The translations under genes were made by a program, and so were the position numbers. A stretch of DNA of 64,000 nt, from NCBI RefSeq assembly GCF_010015445.1, contig NC_053126.1, positions 14,255,669-14,319,668 on the forward strand, written 5' to 3'. The notes beneath the pieces are model-generated. The model was not told the DNA's origin. It ran no database searches and was given only the letters and a program-made list of their open reading frames with translations. Origin of the DNA: Perca fluviatilis. Its lineage: Eukaryota; Chordata; Actinopteri; Perciformes; Percidae. Below, in pieces: positions 63,169 through 64,000 of this stretch. Position 1 is the first letter of the stretch. Each line of letters begins with the position of its first letter.

Positions 63169-63245
<77 letters not shown>
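62956..63245. repeat. (TA)n / (TATG)n low-complexity block
   Basis: About 290 bp of almost pure TA with GTGTG, CACATA and CATACATA interruptions. It is strongly self-complementary. The Ile/Tyr-repeat frames on both strands are artefacts. Confidence 0.98.
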
Positions 63246-63249
<4 letters not shown>

Positions 63250-64000
63250 TAACATACAAACATAACTTATTGCAAAATCGGAATTACTTCACAGTTTCCA
63301 GGATGTGACCCAGACTAAGAGCCTGTACATGGTTATTAAATGTATATCAGTGTGTCAATACCATATCAGGTTTCTGTTAGCAAGTGTATCATACGTCAAG
63401 ACAAAGGTGACTGATGTAGTTTTGTTTTAAGCCTTCAAATTGTGACTGATGCCTCAGTTTGTCTACTGGGCTTCACTTCAAAGCGAATGGAAACTGAATT
63501 GAGACTTTGTCTGCTGTCAGAATAATGTTTGGGTCTGTGGTTTAGCGGTGATTCCACAGAGTGACAACAATTTGCATAGGACTACACAGCTTTAAGACAA
63601 GCTCGAATAGAACACATCCATACATACCTTGGGATAGTTCAGCTCAGTTAGCTGCATGCAAAATAGTTAACCTTTTAGTTTAAAGTTTTATGATGGCAAC
63701 ACGTATTATAACGTAGTATAAGTAATATAACTGCTTACTTCTCAAGATGAATTTCCAGAAAGAGAGGTGGTGCTTTTTTCTGTGAAGTTGAAATGAATTA
63801 ATGAAGCAAGGAAGGTCCAGACAGGCCCTATATGACGACGGCAGGTCAGCCTTACTCTGGAAAAGTCATACTAAGACGCAACCAAAAGACAACAGCCAAA
63901 AAGAATATTTACACAAAGGCAGTTAATCACCGTTTTGTGTGGGTTTGCCTGAGGCAAGTCACTCTTCTTGTGCTCAAATCACAAGCACACGTAATGAAAT
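63246..64000. other. Non-coding stretch to the window end
   Basis: No gene supported; mixed-composition DNA. Confidence 0.45.

Noticed and set aside
62795..63263. Ile/Tyr-repeat frames on both strands
   Set aside because: They are translations of the (TA)n block.

Overview
The window is eukaryotic, from a bony fish. It contains one three-exon gene in a long stretch of AT-rich, microsatellite-laden DNA. The encoded protein is recognisably SOX9. Its spelling N-terminal to the HMG box ([13 protein letters not shown]) and after the second intron ([17 protein letters not shown]) looks more like teleost sox9b than sox9a. A MITE whose core (around TTTAGGAAAATATCATGG) is, as I remember it, common in spiny-rayed fish genomes suggests a percomorph. 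I cannot name the species.

Layout. 1-29.5 kb: no protein-coding gene that I can support. It holds microsatellites, one 415-bp MITE (6938-7352), a G-quadruplex motif, an RFX X-box with nearby NFI-like palindromes, and long plain stretches. 29.5-33.4 kb: the complete sox9b gene on the minus strand. It has a CCAAT/TATA-like core promoter near 33.45-33.48 kb, a 5' UTR without upstream ATG, three coding exons (428, 248 and 764 nt; 479 codons plus stop), two short GT-AG introns, and a roughly 1.46-kb 3' UTR ending at a candidate poly(A) signal. 33.5-43.7 kb: upstream flank with an octamer/TALE-type motif pair, a (GT)n tract and a SOX-dimer-like inverted repeat. 43.7-47.1 kb: an AT-rich minisatellite with a repeating CATACTATACTATGAC core, split by a second array of 130-140-bp units that carry tRNA-like A and B boxes. 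47.1-54.4 kb: plain non-coding DNA. 54.4-62.5 kb: a BEL/Pao LTR retrotransposon with two LTRs and recognisable gag, protease, reverse transcriptase, integrase and C-terminal pol pieces, all broken by stops and frameshifts. 62.5-64 kb: a 290-bp (TA)n block and plain DNA.

Interpretation. One short developmental transcription-factor gene alone in 64 kb fits the gene desert known around vertebrate SOX9, where distant enhancers drive expression in cartilage, neural crest, gonad and other tissues. The most useful leads are candidate regulatory motifs in that desert, the tRNA-like tandem array, and the pattern of small indels in the retrotransposon. That pattern may reflect uncorrected long-read gap filling as much as real decay. 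I found no convincing new biological system.
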